Shown here: piece by piece, positions 1 through 11,039 of the stretch
Numbering within the stretch: the stretch's first letter is position 1
How the letters are laid out: every line of letters starts with the position of its first letter
Assembly: GCA_031213475.1 (NCBI GenBank)
Contig: JARUPZ010000003.1
Location: 12,963,580 to 13,027,579, forward strand
Reading direction: 5' to 3'
Length of the DNA stretch: 64,000 bases
From: Nereocystis luetkeana
Taxonomy: Eukaryota > Sar > Phaeophyceae > Laminariales > Laminariaceae
Translations under genes and position numbers: made by a program
The notes under the pieces: model-generated
Databases searched by the model: none
Told to the model about the DNA's origin: nothing
The model's input: only the letters and a program-made list of their open reading frames with translations

Positions 1-759
1 GCAAACCAAACCAAATCACCACATATAAACGTACCTGGTACGGTATAACGTGATGATGTTAATAGTACGACTGCAAACCTTAGGGAAGAACAGGCAAGCC
101 GAAGCACAACGAAACAAAACAAAAAGCACCCTCCAGGCAGCCGCAGCAGTTTTGTGGTATGTAGGAAGGACGGGTTCTACCTACTATTAGTATTAATAGT
201 CGGTCTTTCACCTTCCCATCCTATCTGTCCTCTCCTCCTATTTTCGCGTCAGGCAATACAATAGTAATACTAGTGAACGAAACAGGCTCGCCATCCACCC
301 ACGAAACAAGACGGATATAATAATAACGAAGCAATACCAAGAAAAAAGAAAATGAAAGGAAGGAATTCACGTAGGGATCGACCGAAAGCAAAGCCAAGAA
401 GCGACCCCAACAAAATGAACAGAAATCAGAAGTCATACGAGGGGTTCCAGCATCGTTACTGTGGTGCCCCAAGGGGGGGCTGCTACGGGCAATATTCTAT
501 TAATAAGAAAGGGGAATTAAAAGCAAAACATTAATAAAGAACTAACTAGAAGAACACCAAGAAAAACAGGTCACAAGAATAAGAACGAAAGGGAAACATA
601 AAAGGAAAACCGAAACACAAAACAGCGTCGCATGCGAAGCAGCCGCAGGGGTTTGCGGTACGAGGGGCGTAGACAGGTTCTCCCTTCTATTCGGCCTGGT
701 ACCTTCAAACCCTGTCGGCTGTCTCCTTCCTGCTTTCGTCGACCGCGGTCTCCTTAGGA
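1..759. other. No gene seen
   Basis: AT-moderate sequence. Two loosely similar blocks (135-230 and 640-720, GCAGCCGCAG, GGTTCT, CTATT) suggest an old direct duplication. One TACCTGGTA at 31. Confidence 0.6.
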
Positions 760-783
760 CAGTTGCCACCCCCCCCCCCCCCC

Positions 784-1106
784 TTTCCATCCCCTAGGGC
801 ACCACCCACAACGGATGCATGGCGCTGTCTGCTCAGCTCCTCTTCATCCGTTTGCCACTTGACCATGAACCGTTCGGCTGCTTCGAGGACCCCCCGGTAC
901 CGCTTGCTCGCCTTCTTCGCTGCAACAGCAGTCCACACCGCGGTCTCCACTCCAAACACCAACGGGGTATGCACCGTCGACCCCTCGGTGGCTCGAAACA
1001 CCTTAATCAGGTCTTCGACAAGGCATCTATGCCAAGTCTTCGAGTTGCCCGCGCGGTCTCCGGCCCTCCCCACCGGTCGCCGTCGCAAAGAACACCCGAC
1101 TGGGTA
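784..1106 (-). CDS. Exon-like open segment, unrecognised
   Basis: About 105 codons with a composition unlike the low-complexity frames around it: WHRCLVEDLIKVFRATEG, VFGVETAVWTAVAAKKASKR, RYRGVLEAAERFMVKWQ, then RQRHASVVGGALGDG. A plausible acceptor (TTACCCAG) lies at the upstream edge; at the other edge the frame runs into a G/C homopolymer at 770-783. A family B element (1,203-1,292) sits just upstream. Likely an exon of a host gene or of a multicopy element; no function can be read from it. Confidence 0.4.
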
Positions 1107-1202
1107 ATCGCCCCTTGTGTTGCCGTACCACGGCGGCCCCCGGAAAGAAGAGTCTCCGTTTACGGATGGGCGTTTCGATGATCTCTCATCGTGTATTTTC
1201 AA

Positions 1203-1292
1203 CCCTTTTAGAACTGCAGCCCTGTTTTGGGGGCAATCCACTCAATTTCCAAGTAGTGTGTCCCCAAAACCGGACTGCAGTCCTAAAAAGGT
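1203..1292. mobile_element. Family B inverted-repeat element, copy 1
   Basis: About 90 bp; arms CTTTTAGAACTGCAG...TTTTGGGGG and CCCCAAAACCGGACTGCAG...TAAAAAGG, short loop with CCACT/AGTGTG. Confidence 0.8.
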
Positions 1293-1317
1293 CAAGAGCC
1301 TCCCCCTTCAGTATTCC

Positions 1318-1421
1318 TACGGTTCGGTTCGGTTATAGTGTCAGACAAACGAGAGCCCTGCGATTGCACCCGGTTCGGTTCCGCGGAACCGGACCGAACC
1401 CAACCCAACCCAACCTAACCC
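1318..1421. repeat. Inverted GGTTC/AACC array
   Basis: CGGTTCGGTTCGGTT at the left, CCGGTTCGGTTCCGCGGAAC in the middle, then GACCGAACCCAACCCAACCC; the same architecture as the GGGTC arrays with a different unit. Confidence 0.65.
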
Positions 1422-1821
1422 GCTGCTATCGTCCCCTATGTATACCCTGCAGGATTGCCCTCACGTTCTGGGAACAAGTTGCTTGGCATTAGAGCCAAGT
1501 ATGATAACGTGTTTTGGGCACCAGCGCAGTAGTATACGATCGCGGGTGCATACCCTGACTACCGTATCGCGGCCGATTTTTTCCGGTGACGTATACGCAT
1601 ACAGATATATAGCCATGACTTGCGAAAAGACGCACATTTTTCATGAAGCGAATACGCTATATTCGTGACCGCAAAAGACACGATGGGTCGATGCTGATAA
1701 GGAGGGGGGGGAAAGCATCTGATCTCTCCACACGAAATTCAAGTAAATATGGGGCAATCCACCCCAAAATGCAACAACAAAAATTTTTGGGAAGCCTGGC
1801 CATTATCCTGCCTGAAATTTG

Positions 1822-1951
1822 TCATTTTGGACAAACTGCATTTTGTCTCCACTGTTCATACTTTTGTACCACGCCATACGTCTCCTTGAGCCGATCGATC
1901 AGACGAACCATTTCCAGCGGCCTATTGAGAAAAAAAGCGGTGGGTATCCCC
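1822..1951 (-). CDS. Short open segment, possible exon or decayed coding DNA
   Basis: About 42 codons before a TGA, including PTAFFLNRPLEMVRLIDRLK and VVQKYEQWRQNAV. The amphipathic, charged make-up looks coding, and an AG lies directly upstream (ATTAGGTAG). No partner exon was identified and the product is not recognised. Confidence 0.18.
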
Positions 1952-2456
1952 TACCTAATGCGAATGACCTGACCTACATTTTTTTTTTGTTGCCCGTCAC
2001 TAATTGAGATATCAGAGTGCTTGCGAACAAGTGTCTTGAGGTATTGGCTTTCCTGTCGCTGTAAACCGTGAATTCCCTTCCCATCATTATCCTGGTGTGT
2101 TTGCCAAAGAGGCGCAATGCGTGATGCCGGATCCTGCAGGCGACGCCTCCGAAATTGAGGATGGTGGTGGGGAGGTGCAGCATCGGCAAACCAAAATATA
2201 TGAACGAAAAACAAAAACAAAAACTGCATACGGGAGTAGCTGCGGCAGCCCATCAGCGTTGGCGGCGGCAAAGATGGCAGTGTCGCCCCTGCTACCCCAC
2301 GACCGCAAGAAGCAGCAGCACAGCTACCTGCAGCTACCGGCCGCTAGTGGTAGCATCAGCTTGAGCAACAAAAGCAAACAGCATCATCACCAGCAACAGC
2401 AACAAATTCCATTTGTTCATTTTTCGATTTTGGAACCTATTATCTTCTGGTCGTGT

Positions 2457-2468
2457 GCTGCAGCTGCT

Positions 2469-2517
<49 letters not shown>

Positions 2518-2566
2518 GCTGCTGCTGCTGCTACTACTACTGCTACTGCTGCTGCTACTGCTGCTT
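2457..2566. repeat. CTG/CTA microsatellite
   Basis: CTGCTGCTG runs with CTA interruptions; gives poly-Leu, poly-Cys or poly-Ala in the three frames, so the frames through it are not evidence of a gene. Confidence 0.95.
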
Positions 2567-3674
2567 CGTTCGGCTTACGCGCGCTACCGCGCCGGCGCGC
2601 TCCGCTCCGAGCACGCCCGGCGCCCGACATACAGACCGTGGCGACGCGGCGGCGGCGCCGCCGCTGCTGCTGCTACTGCTGCTGCTGCTATCACAGTCTT
2701 GTCTAGTTCATACTGGTATGATACACGAGCTTCGATGTTGTCGCGCTGTACAAGCAAGCTGTAGGCACCTCCGCCTTATGGTCGGCGGGGGGGTAAGCAT
2801 TCCACGGGAGAGTTCGTTGTAAAGGAGGGGAGTAGATGCGGGGGACACGTCTGCCCATTCTGCGGTACGAGCACGAGTGCGAGGAGTCCTTTCGAAACGA
2901 CGCATCGTCCACGACACCAAGCGGGCGAGAGCGTACCGTGTCAGCTTGCATGCCGCGGGCAGTCTGAAAGTGGCCAGCTGGCACAGCCCAACGCCGCTCG
3001 TCCGCGTCATGCTTCAGCTACACCTCTCGAGCCTCTATGCTCCCAGCGGTTGTCGTGTTGTGGACAGCAAGCAGGAGAGATGGTGTGTGCGAGGCATGGA
3101 AGATGCTCGGTGTTTTCAAGCCGATGATCACCGGAGAGCTCTCCCGGGTGGCTATCTCCACCGCACCTGCTCCTCTCGGGGGTCAGGTCGGGTCAACGTG
3201 CCCAACTGGGCTAAATTGACACACGACACGAACGTGGAAGTGTGGTGAGCTTAAGCTTTATTTTTACCAATCCGCCGGAGGATAAAAAAAAAAGAAAAAA
3301 AGAAAAAAAGCTAAAGTGTGTATCACATTACGTCAAGTTCCTACCTACCTACCTACCTTTCATTAAGTACATTTTTGCCCTTTTTGCAAGAGTTTACCTC
3401 AAATCCTATTGTCCGTATTTATTTGGGGCACTCGTATTGAAGAAAAAAAATGCGTCCTTGGTGGGAACTCCCATAATAAGGGCGATGGTAATCCAAAATC
3501 GGAGTTGCCGGTGTGATTATTGTACCACTTATTCCAAGGCGAGAGGCCAACACTTGTTTTTTCATTATTTCATGACGCAAATAAAATAAATAATCGAAAT
3601 TCGAAATTCGAATCCATAAGAAAGATGCGCCTTTTGATTGGCGGTCTATTGGTGTACGTGTAGTCAGACGTCGA

Positions 3675-3686
3675 ACTATTAATAGT
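3675..3686. other. ACTATTAATAGT palindrome, candidate empty family A target
   Basis: Exact 12-bp palindrome. Family A copies are flanked by ACTAT-TA and TA-ATAGT, which rejoin to this sequence if one TA is removed. Confidence 0.5.
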
Positions 3687-4481
3687 ATGCTACAGGCCAA
3701 GGAATCTGCACCTGGCTGTTGGGGAGATGCTGAAACAATTGAGCCAGACTGACTATTCGTAGCCCGGACTGTCCTGAAAGACGGCTCTTTTTACTTTTTA
3801 CAAATCGACCCCCAGGAGTATGACATGGATGGGTGTCTTGACGTGAAACCCGTTCTCTCTACACAACGACACCCAACACACCCAATCGATGCCTGTATTG
3901 ATCCTCCGTGTGAGAGGGACTTACTACTCTCGCCGACACTGCTGCGGCGGTGCTGTTGCTGCTGCTGCTGCTGTCGCGCCCTGCAGAAGAACATAACAAA
4001 AACGAGGGCTGGAGCTCGAGGCAGCGATAGCATAGGCTCCACTTGTTGATCGAAACGGCTACACGATCTGCCCTTTCTTTTTTTCCTGTCGTCGACAGCG
4101 GTATCGTATATATATACATCAGTACGACTACCCCCCTCATTCTCCCTTACCGCTACCATTGTATCCAACTCCTCTCCGCCTCCTCCGCATGCCATCTCCC
4201 CATGGCACGGCATGGAAACCCTTGTGGTTGGTACCAGGTATACAATACCTGGTAATGTATAGCACTGTTCAATGATTAGGGCTGGGTACTGGAGGAGTCT
4301 ACACTGCCAGTACCAGTGTACTGGCAGTGTCCTACTGCCGGCTGAGAGCACCAGTGGACTGACGGTGTGACTGAATGGTGGATGATGATAATGCAACTGC
4401 AGAAGCTCATGTATGTACATCCCTCAAAACACCATCCCATTCAACGCAAAAACTTGCAAATGGAGAAAGGAGTAAACAAGA

Positions 4482-4519
4482 GGGGGGGGGGGGGAGGGGG
4501 GGGGGGGGGGGGGGGGGAG
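4482..4519. repeat. Poly-G tract with one A
   Basis: About 37 purines, nearly all G. One of many G/C homopolymers here. Confidence 0.95.
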
Positions 4520-4732
4520 GCCGAGATGGAGGCTTTGCCCAGGATGGTCTGCTACATGTTCGGCAACAATTCTACCAACGCACAGAATTTGACGACAATG
4601 ACAAATAAATATCCTCCAGCGCCGGCGTCCCCGGTGGCTTGGTAGGTGGTCCGCGTGCCTACTAAGGTCAATTTCGTGGGTTCAAGTATCACCGAGTTCA
4701 TACTCGTACAGACGTTTCCCTGCATAAAAAAA

Positions 4733-4835
4733 TACGGGGAACCATAGTAAATAGGACCAAATGTTGTTGGCAAAAGTGGGTAAATATATAGTTTTTTGTA
4801 TGTACCGTAGGTCCTATTTAATATGGCCCCCCGTA
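4733..4835. mobile_element. Family A MITE, copy 1
   Basis: About 100-bp palindromic element, ends TACGGGGAACCATAGTAAAT and the mirror image; arms of the GTAAATAGG/CCTATTTAA type. Followed by TATTAATAGC. Confidence 0.85.
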
Positions 4836-4988
4836 ATATTAATAGCTACATTCGATAAAAATCGACGAGCAGTGGGAAATGCAGAATCCTATGCGCGACA
4901 GAATTGAATGCACGTACCGGGGGGGGGAAGGAATGACACCTGTGACTACGGGTTGTCCAGAAGACCACTGAGGGTAAAACCTCCTATC

Positions 4989-5091
4989 ACGGGGGGCCAT
5001 AGTAAATAGAACCTAAGGTTGTTGAGTAAAAATGGGGAAATATTTAGGTTTTTGTGTGTACCGTAGGTCCTATTTACTATGGTCCCCCGTA
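4989..5091. mobile_element. Family A MITE, copy 2
   Basis: Ends CACGGGGGGCCATAG and CTATGGTCCCCCGTA; arms GTAAATAGA/CCTATTTAC. Lies 150 bp from copy 1 and in the same internal orientation. Confidence 0.85.
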
Positions 5092-6613
5092 TCATTAATA
5101 CGATTTGAGCTGGAAAGTGAAAGTGATGATTTTATATTTTTTTTAAACGCAAGCTCCTAAACGTACTATTAATAATAGCGACAGCAGTTATGCAGCAGTT
5201 GTGCTTGCCGGTACATTGACGTGTTAAATCCGGGACGTTTTGTTCCGCATCGTAGCTGTATCTTTTTTCATTTTTTGCTCCTGCGATGCATCTGGTTTGC
5301 TGGCTTGCCTGTGCTGTGTGTTTTGTATTCATTCAGCACGTTGGCACGGACATTGCATTCTCTGAATGTCCTAGCGTACTGCATCCATTTATTCGCGGTG
5401 TTGTTATCTTTGTCTCATAGATTGTGACCACAGAGCTTGTATCTCCCTATAACAGGCGGGGGAACCAGTATGGACACTGAATGCGCTGGGTGTCAAAGGG
5501 TAGAAAGAGCTGTTCAGCGTGACACTCGAAACACTCACACACATCACTCGTGGACAGTGGCATCACCCTTCTCTACGAATGTTCTATTTTGGTCGCTCTC
5601 GACGGTTATTTACAATATTCAAAGTACACAAAAAGAAAATGCTCGTATGAATAGTGAAAGCTTCAGGTCCGAGCTCGCAGGGGAAGAATGTCCCCTGTCC
5701 CCTGCCCTGTCCAGCTTCGCCCTGCATACACGAACTCGTTTATTGTCCACGCTTTGCTCAAATTGTTCTTTCCCACGCTTCTTTGCCTTGAAAGGCAAGC
5801 GCTTGGCAGCCCTAGCACCGGTAGGTGTTTTGGTTCTCTTCTGTAATCTGATACGTACGTAGCTTCTCGGAACCTTATTACCGAATTCGTGGCGTACGTA
5901 CTGGTGTTTGTACACAGAAGCGGCAGTATCGCATCATTCGGCATTCGGTATAAGCTTCCCCTTCGGGATGTACTTGCCTTCAAATTCCGGGGGGTGCCGC
6001 AAGTTGAAAAGGGGGAGCATCATCTTAAGCAGGCGTCCTTATGTACTCCGAGTACTGCTGCCGTCCAGCAAGTATCGAGTGTTGCTGCTGTACAGCAGTA
6101 TACCTGGTGGTGCTGCTATGTGGCAGGATGAGGTTCGACGGCGTGTGCTTCGTGTTTTTAAAATGACGGGTGGAAATAGATCTGAACGTGAGGTATATCC
6201 TGGTGAAACACTGCACACACACATACTAACACTAAGTAAGGTACCGCCGCGTCTGTCGCAAAGCCCAAGGTGTAAAGCGCTGGTGCTGCTGTACTGCTGC
6301 GGTACCGCTGCTGCTACAGTAGTAGTCTTGTGTGTACCGTGGCTGCGCGGTTGCTTCTGAAATCGCGGGGAAGGAGAAGGGTGCATTCGTATCGTCGTTC
6401 GTCGTCCTGCCCCCTGCGCAGTTTTCCAACCAATTGCACCTGAGATTACGTCTGTATGTGTCCACACGGCACACACACGCGCACACCTTCTTGTGCACCG
6501 TCCGTGGCTGCCACGAAAGGAAGAGCTTGATGTACGACTGCTGTGGTTCCGTGGCTGCCACATAGTATACAGAGAGCTTCAGGGACTGACGCAAGTGTGG
6601 TCAGACACGATAC

Positions 6614-6655
6614 AGCAGCAGCAGCCAGCAGCCAGCAGCAGCAGCAGCAGCCAGC
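6614..6655. repeat. CAG microsatellite
   Basis: ACAGCAGCAGCAGCCAGCAG repeated. Confidence 0.9.
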
Positions 6656-6820
6656 ATGCTTAGGGGCAACATCTCAAAATATCAAATTGCGGGGGTTTCA
6701 ACTGTCCTGCTTCGCCGTGGGTGGGCGGAACTTCTCCCCGCGATTACTTGCCAGATTTCGCGACTTTTTGAACGCCCGGAGCACGCGCCACGGAGCCCGG
6801 CCCGGGATCCACACTCGCGC

Positions 6821-6866
6821 CATGGTGGGCATCCCCGAACCCCCCGCTGCGCGCCCCAACGGCCGG
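6821..6866 (+). CDS. Possible first exon of the PPSY/membrane protein gene
   Basis: ATG in a good context (CGCGCC before, G at +4), coding MVGIPEPPAARPNGR and ending CGGG|GTACAAG in phase 1, the phase required by the next recognised exon. An upstream in-frame TGA supports this ATG. However, the first half of a WW domain (with its first Trp) would then be missing, and 3.5 kb separate it from the next exon. It may belong to another transcript or be chance. Confidence 0.28.
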
Positions 6867-7038
6867 GGTACAAGTAGTCCGGAAAACAGTCAATTTTGGG
6901 GCATGGTAATGATGGTGTACTCTGTAATACGTATTATACCACGGCATCGGTACCTGGCATACTTCGTGCTATATATGAAACCATGGGATTGGGTACCGGT
7001 GTATTTGATATGATACCACGGTATTTCGGTACAACTAC

Positions 7039-7141
7039 TACGGGGGACCATAGTTTATAGGACCTACGGTATGCATAAAAACCTATATATTTATTCCTTT
7101 TTGCTAACAATATTTGGTCCTATTAACTATGGTTCCCCGTA
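7039..7141. mobile_element. Family A MITE, copy 3
   Basis: Ends TACGGGGGACCATAG and CTATGGTTCCCCGTA; arms GTTTATAGG/CCTATTAAC. Internal orientation opposite to copies 1 and 2. Confidence 0.85.
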
Positions 7142-7229
7142 ATAGTATTAATAGCGCGTATTCATAGTGCATTGTATGGTACCGATATGGCAAGGAAGGT
7201 AAGAGTCCGCTTGGATATCCTTAGTTATT

Positions 7230-7332
7230 TTGGAGGGACCATAATAAATAGGACCTACGTTATACACAAAAACCCATATAGTTTCCTATTTTTACCAACA
7301 ATGTTGGGTCCTGTTTACTATGGTCCACCGTA
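7230..7332. mobile_element. Family A MITE, copy 4
   Basis: Left end decayed (TGGAGGGACCATAAT), right end CTATGGTCCACCGTA. Same internal orientation as copy 3, 90 bp away. Confidence 0.8.
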
Positions 7333-7568
7333 AATAGGGTGTAAACGGTTCCTATATATCGGACCTGAGAGCGGTACGTAATACACTGCCTACGACGTAT
7401 TTGATTGTTGCCCTTGCGCCACCGTTTTGTCTTGTGTTGCCTTCCGCCTTCCGGCCACCCCCGAGGCCCGTAGCGGTGGGAAGCAAGCGGTTAGTTGTAC
7501 GGGTAAATCCCTCTCGATTGGGATGCGTGGTCGATGGTCAGATGACTAAGGGAAGCAACAACTAAGTG

Positions 7569-7609
7569 CGCCCCCCCCCCCCCCCCCCCCCCCCCCCCCG
7601 CCCCCCCCC
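7569..7609. repeat. Poly-C tract, about 30 in a row
   Basis: The longest C homopolymer of the window, with one G interruption near the end; part of the family C neighbourhood. Confidence 0.95.
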
Positions 7610-7625
7610 TCCCTCCCTTCGTCAA

Positions 7626-7728
7626 GTCTGCCTGGTCGATGAAAACCCGACGTGCTCCGCCCCGGCATTATAGGGATCCGAGGGTCTATGGTCGTATGAA
7701 TGAATACGGCCATGCATGACATGAGTAC
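7626..7728 (-). mobile_element. Family C repeat, copy 1
   Basis: Minus-strand order: GTACTCATGTCATGCATGGC, the ATACGACCATAGACC region, GGGGCGGAGCACGTCGGG, GACCAGGCAG. A poly-C tract of about 30 lies at its far end (7,569-7,600). Confidence 0.75.
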
Positions 7729-7795
7729 CCTAGCCCCCTCCTCGTCATTTCATTGGGCGCTTGTCATATATATGCAAGAGAGTCCGCCGCACTAT

Positions 7796-7898
7796 TACGG
7801 GGCACCAGAGTAAATAGGACCAAATATGGTTGGTAAAAGTCGCGAAATATGTAGGCTTTTGTGTATAGCGTAGGTCCTATTTAATATGGTCCCCCGTA
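7796..7898. mobile_element. Family A MITE, copy 5
   Basis: Ends TACGGGGCACCAGAG and TATGGTCCCCCGTA; arms GTAAATAGG/CCTATTTAA. Directly precedes a family C/D composite. Confidence 0.85.
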
Positions 7899-7980
7899 GT
7901 AGCGGTTCTCAGTTCTTGGTGGGATGCACGCGCACCCTTCATGCGACTCGCCGGACAGCTCACGGCGCTTCGCGCTTAGT

Positions 7981-8088
7981 GCATGCAATGCCTTCCTGGT
8001 CAATGAAAACCCGACGTGCTCCGTCCCGACATTATAGGGATGTGAGGGTCTACGGCCGTACGACTATGGCCATGCATGACATGAGTAC
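7981..8088 (-). mobile_element. Family C repeat, copy 2
   Basis: Nearly the same as copy 1 and abutting the family D element at 8,091. Confidence 0.75.
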
Positions 8089-8090
8089 CG

Positions 8091-8333
8091 TATCACACTG
8101 GGTGATAACATAACACACCCCCTTGGACGATTTTCAACGCTGGTTTTCTTGACGGCGGGGAGGGCGTACTGAATACGCCGAGCGATGCGTCTATGCAACC
8201 TTCTCGGCGAAACATTTCCAAAGCCACCATTATCGGTGTGTGTCCCCCTTAGAGCATGTTTTGGAGGAAACCGGGTCGGAAATTCGTCCCGGGGGGTGTG
8301 TTATATTATCACCCAGTGTGATGTGATAGTGTA
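8091..8333. mobile_element. Family D terminal-inverted-repeat element, full copy
   Basis: About 240 bp. Left end TATCACACTGGGTGATAACA then TAACACACCCCC; right end GGGGGTGTGTTATATTATCA then CCCAGTGTGATG: an imperfect inverted repeat of over 30 bp. The core (GACGATTTTCAACGC, GAATACGCCGAGCGATGCG) recurs near other copies. No ORF inside, so non-autonomous. Confidence 0.8.
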
Positions 8334-8625
8334 CACCTCTCACCCACCTCGTCGTTTTTTGTCCATTGTATATAGTAGTATGGTATCGGTATGTATATGC
8401 GATGTGTATGAATCGCTCTTGCATTCTCGCCTTTCCGAAAGCCCTGAGCCATGCTGCACCGTCATCGTGGGGAGAGGGGGGAGGAATTGCCCGCCGTGTG
8501 CCCAGCATCCGCCTTGACCCTTTAACCTGCTACCAAAGGTATCGCACTCTTAACACCAAAGTCGTAGTTTCTCCCAAAAAAGCGGGGTTCTTCACGCGTC
8601 GGGTCAGGAAGTGTTTGGAATATCA

Positions 8626-8778
8626 CGGGCCGGGTCGGGTCGGGTCGGGTCGGGTCGGGTCGGGTCGGGTCGGGTCAGGTCGGGTCAGGAGGTTTTTAAA
8701 CTCTCACGGGTTGGGTCGACCCTTTTCCGACCTGACCCAACCCGACCCAACCCGACTCAACCCGACCCACGAGGGTTG
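8626..8778. repeat. Inverted pentanucleotide array (GGGTC)n / (GACCC)n
   Basis: TCACGGGCC plus about nine GGGTC units, then AGGAGGTTTTTAAACTCTCA, GGGTTGGGTC, then seven GACCC-type units on the other strand sense. Can fold back on itself. Confidence 0.85.
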
Positions 8779-9503
8779 ACCTGATTCGTGAACGGCCCTG
8801 CCCTTTTTTGGGAGTTGCAGGTCCCAAGCCTCGGCCGACTTTGAAGTCGTGACTTTTCTGAGTAGTAGCCAGGCGAAGCGAAGGAGGGACGGGCGGATCG
8901 GGGGACGGAGGAAGTTCCCAGGATGATATATACGATACGATAGATATACCGTCAGACCCGGTGGCAAGAACAAAAAGCGATCGCCTTGGTCTCGGGGTTT
9001 TGTTTTCGAAACAAACCCAACAAGCAGAGTAGAACGACGGACAGACACCACGTGCGCAAAGTCTCAAACCCCGGAAGAACGAAATCGCGGCACTGCTGTT
9101 TGTTGTGTGACCCATCATGATTAATGAAAAGGAGGGGAGATGGAGAGGTACATCAAAGGGGCACTGCTGATGGATGGGGTAGGGGGGGGGGGGGGGGGAA
9201 TGTGGTCTATAAAGTACCGGGGTGTAGTGTAGTGTACCGCGTGTGTGTACGTCGGTTTGAGTCAAATACCGCGTGTGTGTACGTCGGTTTGAGTCCATTC
9301 TTGTATTATCGCCATTCCAAAACTTTCGAGTCTCCGCCAGCTGCATGTATTTAATTCAACTCGAGTGAACGAGGGGAGAAAGTGTTAAAAACCCGTTTCG
9401 CGACATTGAAAAGTGCAAGGCAAGTACCGCATTTTTTTTGGGGGGGGGGCAAAGAAGGGTCTATGTGAGACCCCGGACCCCGGATCTGAGTAAGGAGTAC
9501 TAT

Positions 9504-9606
9504 TACGGGGGACCATAGTAAATAGAACCTACGGTACAGACCAAAACCTATATATTTACCTATTTTTACTAACAATGTTTGGTCCTATTTACTATGGTCC
9601 CCCGTA
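9504..9606. mobile_element. Family A MITE, copy 6
   Basis: Ends TACGGGGGACCATAG and CTATGGTCCCCCGTA; preceded by ACTAT. Abuts copy 7. Confidence 0.88.
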
Positions 9607-9699
9607 CCATAGTAGATAGAACCTACGGTACAGACGAAAACCTATATATTTACCTATTTTTACTAACAATGTTTGGTCCTATTTACTATGGTCCCCCGT
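9607..9699. mobile_element. Family A MITE, copy 7 (tandem, left end lost)
   Basis: Near-identical to copy 6 from CCATAGTAGATAG onward and sharing its last CCGTA as its start. The pair is a tandem duplication, not two insertions. Confidence 0.85.
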
Positions 9700-9857
9700 A
9701 GTAATAGGCAGGTAGCAGGAGAAAGAAGGGCGAAGATGGAATAAAACGAAGAATAAAGAAGATGTAACACTGCCATCTGTGTCGCTGGTCTGCTGCCTTG
9801 GCCTACCCGCGAGCAACCTCCTCTCTCTTCCTCTCGCTCTGTTGGTGTGCCGCTTGT

Positions 9858-9960
9858 TACGGGGGACCATAGTGAATAGGACCAAATATTGTTGGTAAAA
9901 ATATCGAAATATATAGGTTCTTGTGTATACCGTAGGTCCTATTTAATGTGGTCCCCCGTA
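9858..9960. mobile_element. Family A MITE, copy 8
   Basis: Ends TACGGGGGACCATAG and TGTGGTCCCCCGTA; arms GTGAATAGG/CCTATTTAA. Confidence 0.87.
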
Positions 9961-10385
9961 GTAGTATAGTGATAAGAGTCTGTCGGATCAACGTGTGTTG
10001 CCCTCCTTCCTACCTCGCCCCTCACCACCTCTCTCCCCCCCCCCCCCCCCCCCCCCTCTCGCCGCCCTCCCCCCTCGCTGCTTGCTGTTTGTCTTGTCTG
10101 TCGCTGCTGCTCGCTTCTTTGCTGTTCGTTGTGCTATGTTTTGTCCTTTTGTTGCTGTTTCTTGTGTGCTGTCTCCTGTTGTGCTGTGACTTGGTTTGCG
10201 GCTGTTGTGTCCTGTCTCCTGTTTGTCAATTGTACCGCCGTGTCTCCTTGCCGTCTCCGATTGGTCCGAATGGTATTCCCTGCCTTGGTGGTCACGGTTC
10301 CTCGTTTCCTACCCTGGTATGGTTTTTTTCTTTCGTGTTTGCTGGTTGCTGTTTGCTGTTTGCATCCACCTCCTCGGTGTGACAG

Positions 10386-10528
10386 ACGTGCACCACGCGA
10401 CGAAACGAACACAGTGGGAACCCCCCGACCAGGCCGATACTTTCCCGACTCCACCTTCTGCCCCACCTTCGTACAGCGAGGTCGCTCCAGCAGTGGTAGA
10501 GGCCACCACAGTCATCGACCAACCTCAG
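10386..10528 (+). CDS. Exon with WW-like half domain and PPSY motif
   Basis: Acceptor TGTGACAG|AC, donor CCTCAG|GTATAA. Encodes VHHATKRTQWEPPDQ, which fits the second half of a WW domain (Y-V-D-H-x-T-K-x-T-Q-W-x-x-P), then TPPSAPPSYSEVAPAV with a PPSY motif of the kind WW domains bind, and an acidic/Val-rich tail ending DQPQ. The exon enters in phase 1, so the preceding codon is split. I could not find the exon with the first WW Trp upstream in this window. Read with the next three exons, the product looks like a small membrane adaptor. Confidence 0.65.
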
Positions 10529-10577
10529 GTATAAGTACAGCGTGCGCGAGCACTCCGCTTGAAATTCGCATAGCAGA

Positions 10578-10735
10578 AGGACGTTCTACAACTGTCTTTT
10601 GTTATGTTTTGTTTTTTTATACTTATCCAGTGGATGGGTACAATTGGAGGGCATTCTACAACTGTCTTTCGTCGTGTTTGTTTGTTTTTTTTTGTTTTTT
10701 TTCTCATCCATTGGAGGGGTACAACTTGAGCTCAA
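10578..10735. repeat. Tandem duplication, about 78 bp x 2
   Basis: Units run from TTCTACAACTGTCTTT through a T-rich run to CATCC-GTGGA-GGTACAA. In the intron after the PPSY exon. Confidence 0.85.
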
Positions 10736-11039
10736 GCTCACCAACGACCTACACCTTCATAGGATATGTGTGGCGTATCGAGGTAACTCTGGTGTACGTA
10801 GCACAACGATTGCTGGGAGTTCATACAGTACATAGGGGCCTTCAAGAAGGGAAAGTGGGATTTTTGTTGGTTCAGAGCGATAGATAGAAGGAGGGGTTAC
10901 TACTGCGGTATTCGAGGCTGTTCGATTCAAGTCGGACTGGAACATGTATGTTCGATACGTTGTCGGGGGACCAAATGATACATAATACTTGGAGTACCCA
11001 ACGGTAGTGCCATCTTGTGTGCGTTGGGCTCCTGGTTGG

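Larger units (their letters stand above)
2000..6820. other. Repeat-rich, no supported gene
   Basis: Holds the CTG/CTA tract, family A copies 1 and 2, a poly-G tract, several TACCAGGTA motifs and CAGCAGTATACC-type sequence near 6,080. One frame at 2,334-2,417 (minus) codes MNKWN plus a Leu-rich run and AQADA, shaped like a signal peptide, but the run is repeat-derived and no following exon was found. Confidence 0.5.

Noticed and set aside
1974..2189. GREFTVYSDRKANTS segment resembling retroelement RNase H (FTVYTDHKAL)
   Set aside because: Only about 12 residues match. The catalytic surroundings are missing and a neighbouring frame is equally open.
2334..2417. Signal-peptide-like start on the minus strand (MNKWN, Leu run, AQADA)
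   Set aside because: The Leu run is repeat-derived and no second exon in phase was found; mentioned only in the region note.
2097..2822. 241-codon plus-strand ORF and the poly-Ala/poly-Leu frames around it
   Set aside because: The long runs come from the CTG/CTA microsatellite in three frames. The flanking parts have no recognisable domain.
4628..4695. Second tRNA-like stretch with GTGGGTTCAAGTATCACC
   Set aside because: CGGTG/CACCG can pair as ends, but the T arm and anticodon arm do not fold.
10129..10887. 252-codon Cys/Leu/Phe-rich plus-strand ORF
   Set aside because: A T/C-rich run read out of frame; the real exon at 10,386-10,528 lies in another frame with proper splice sites.
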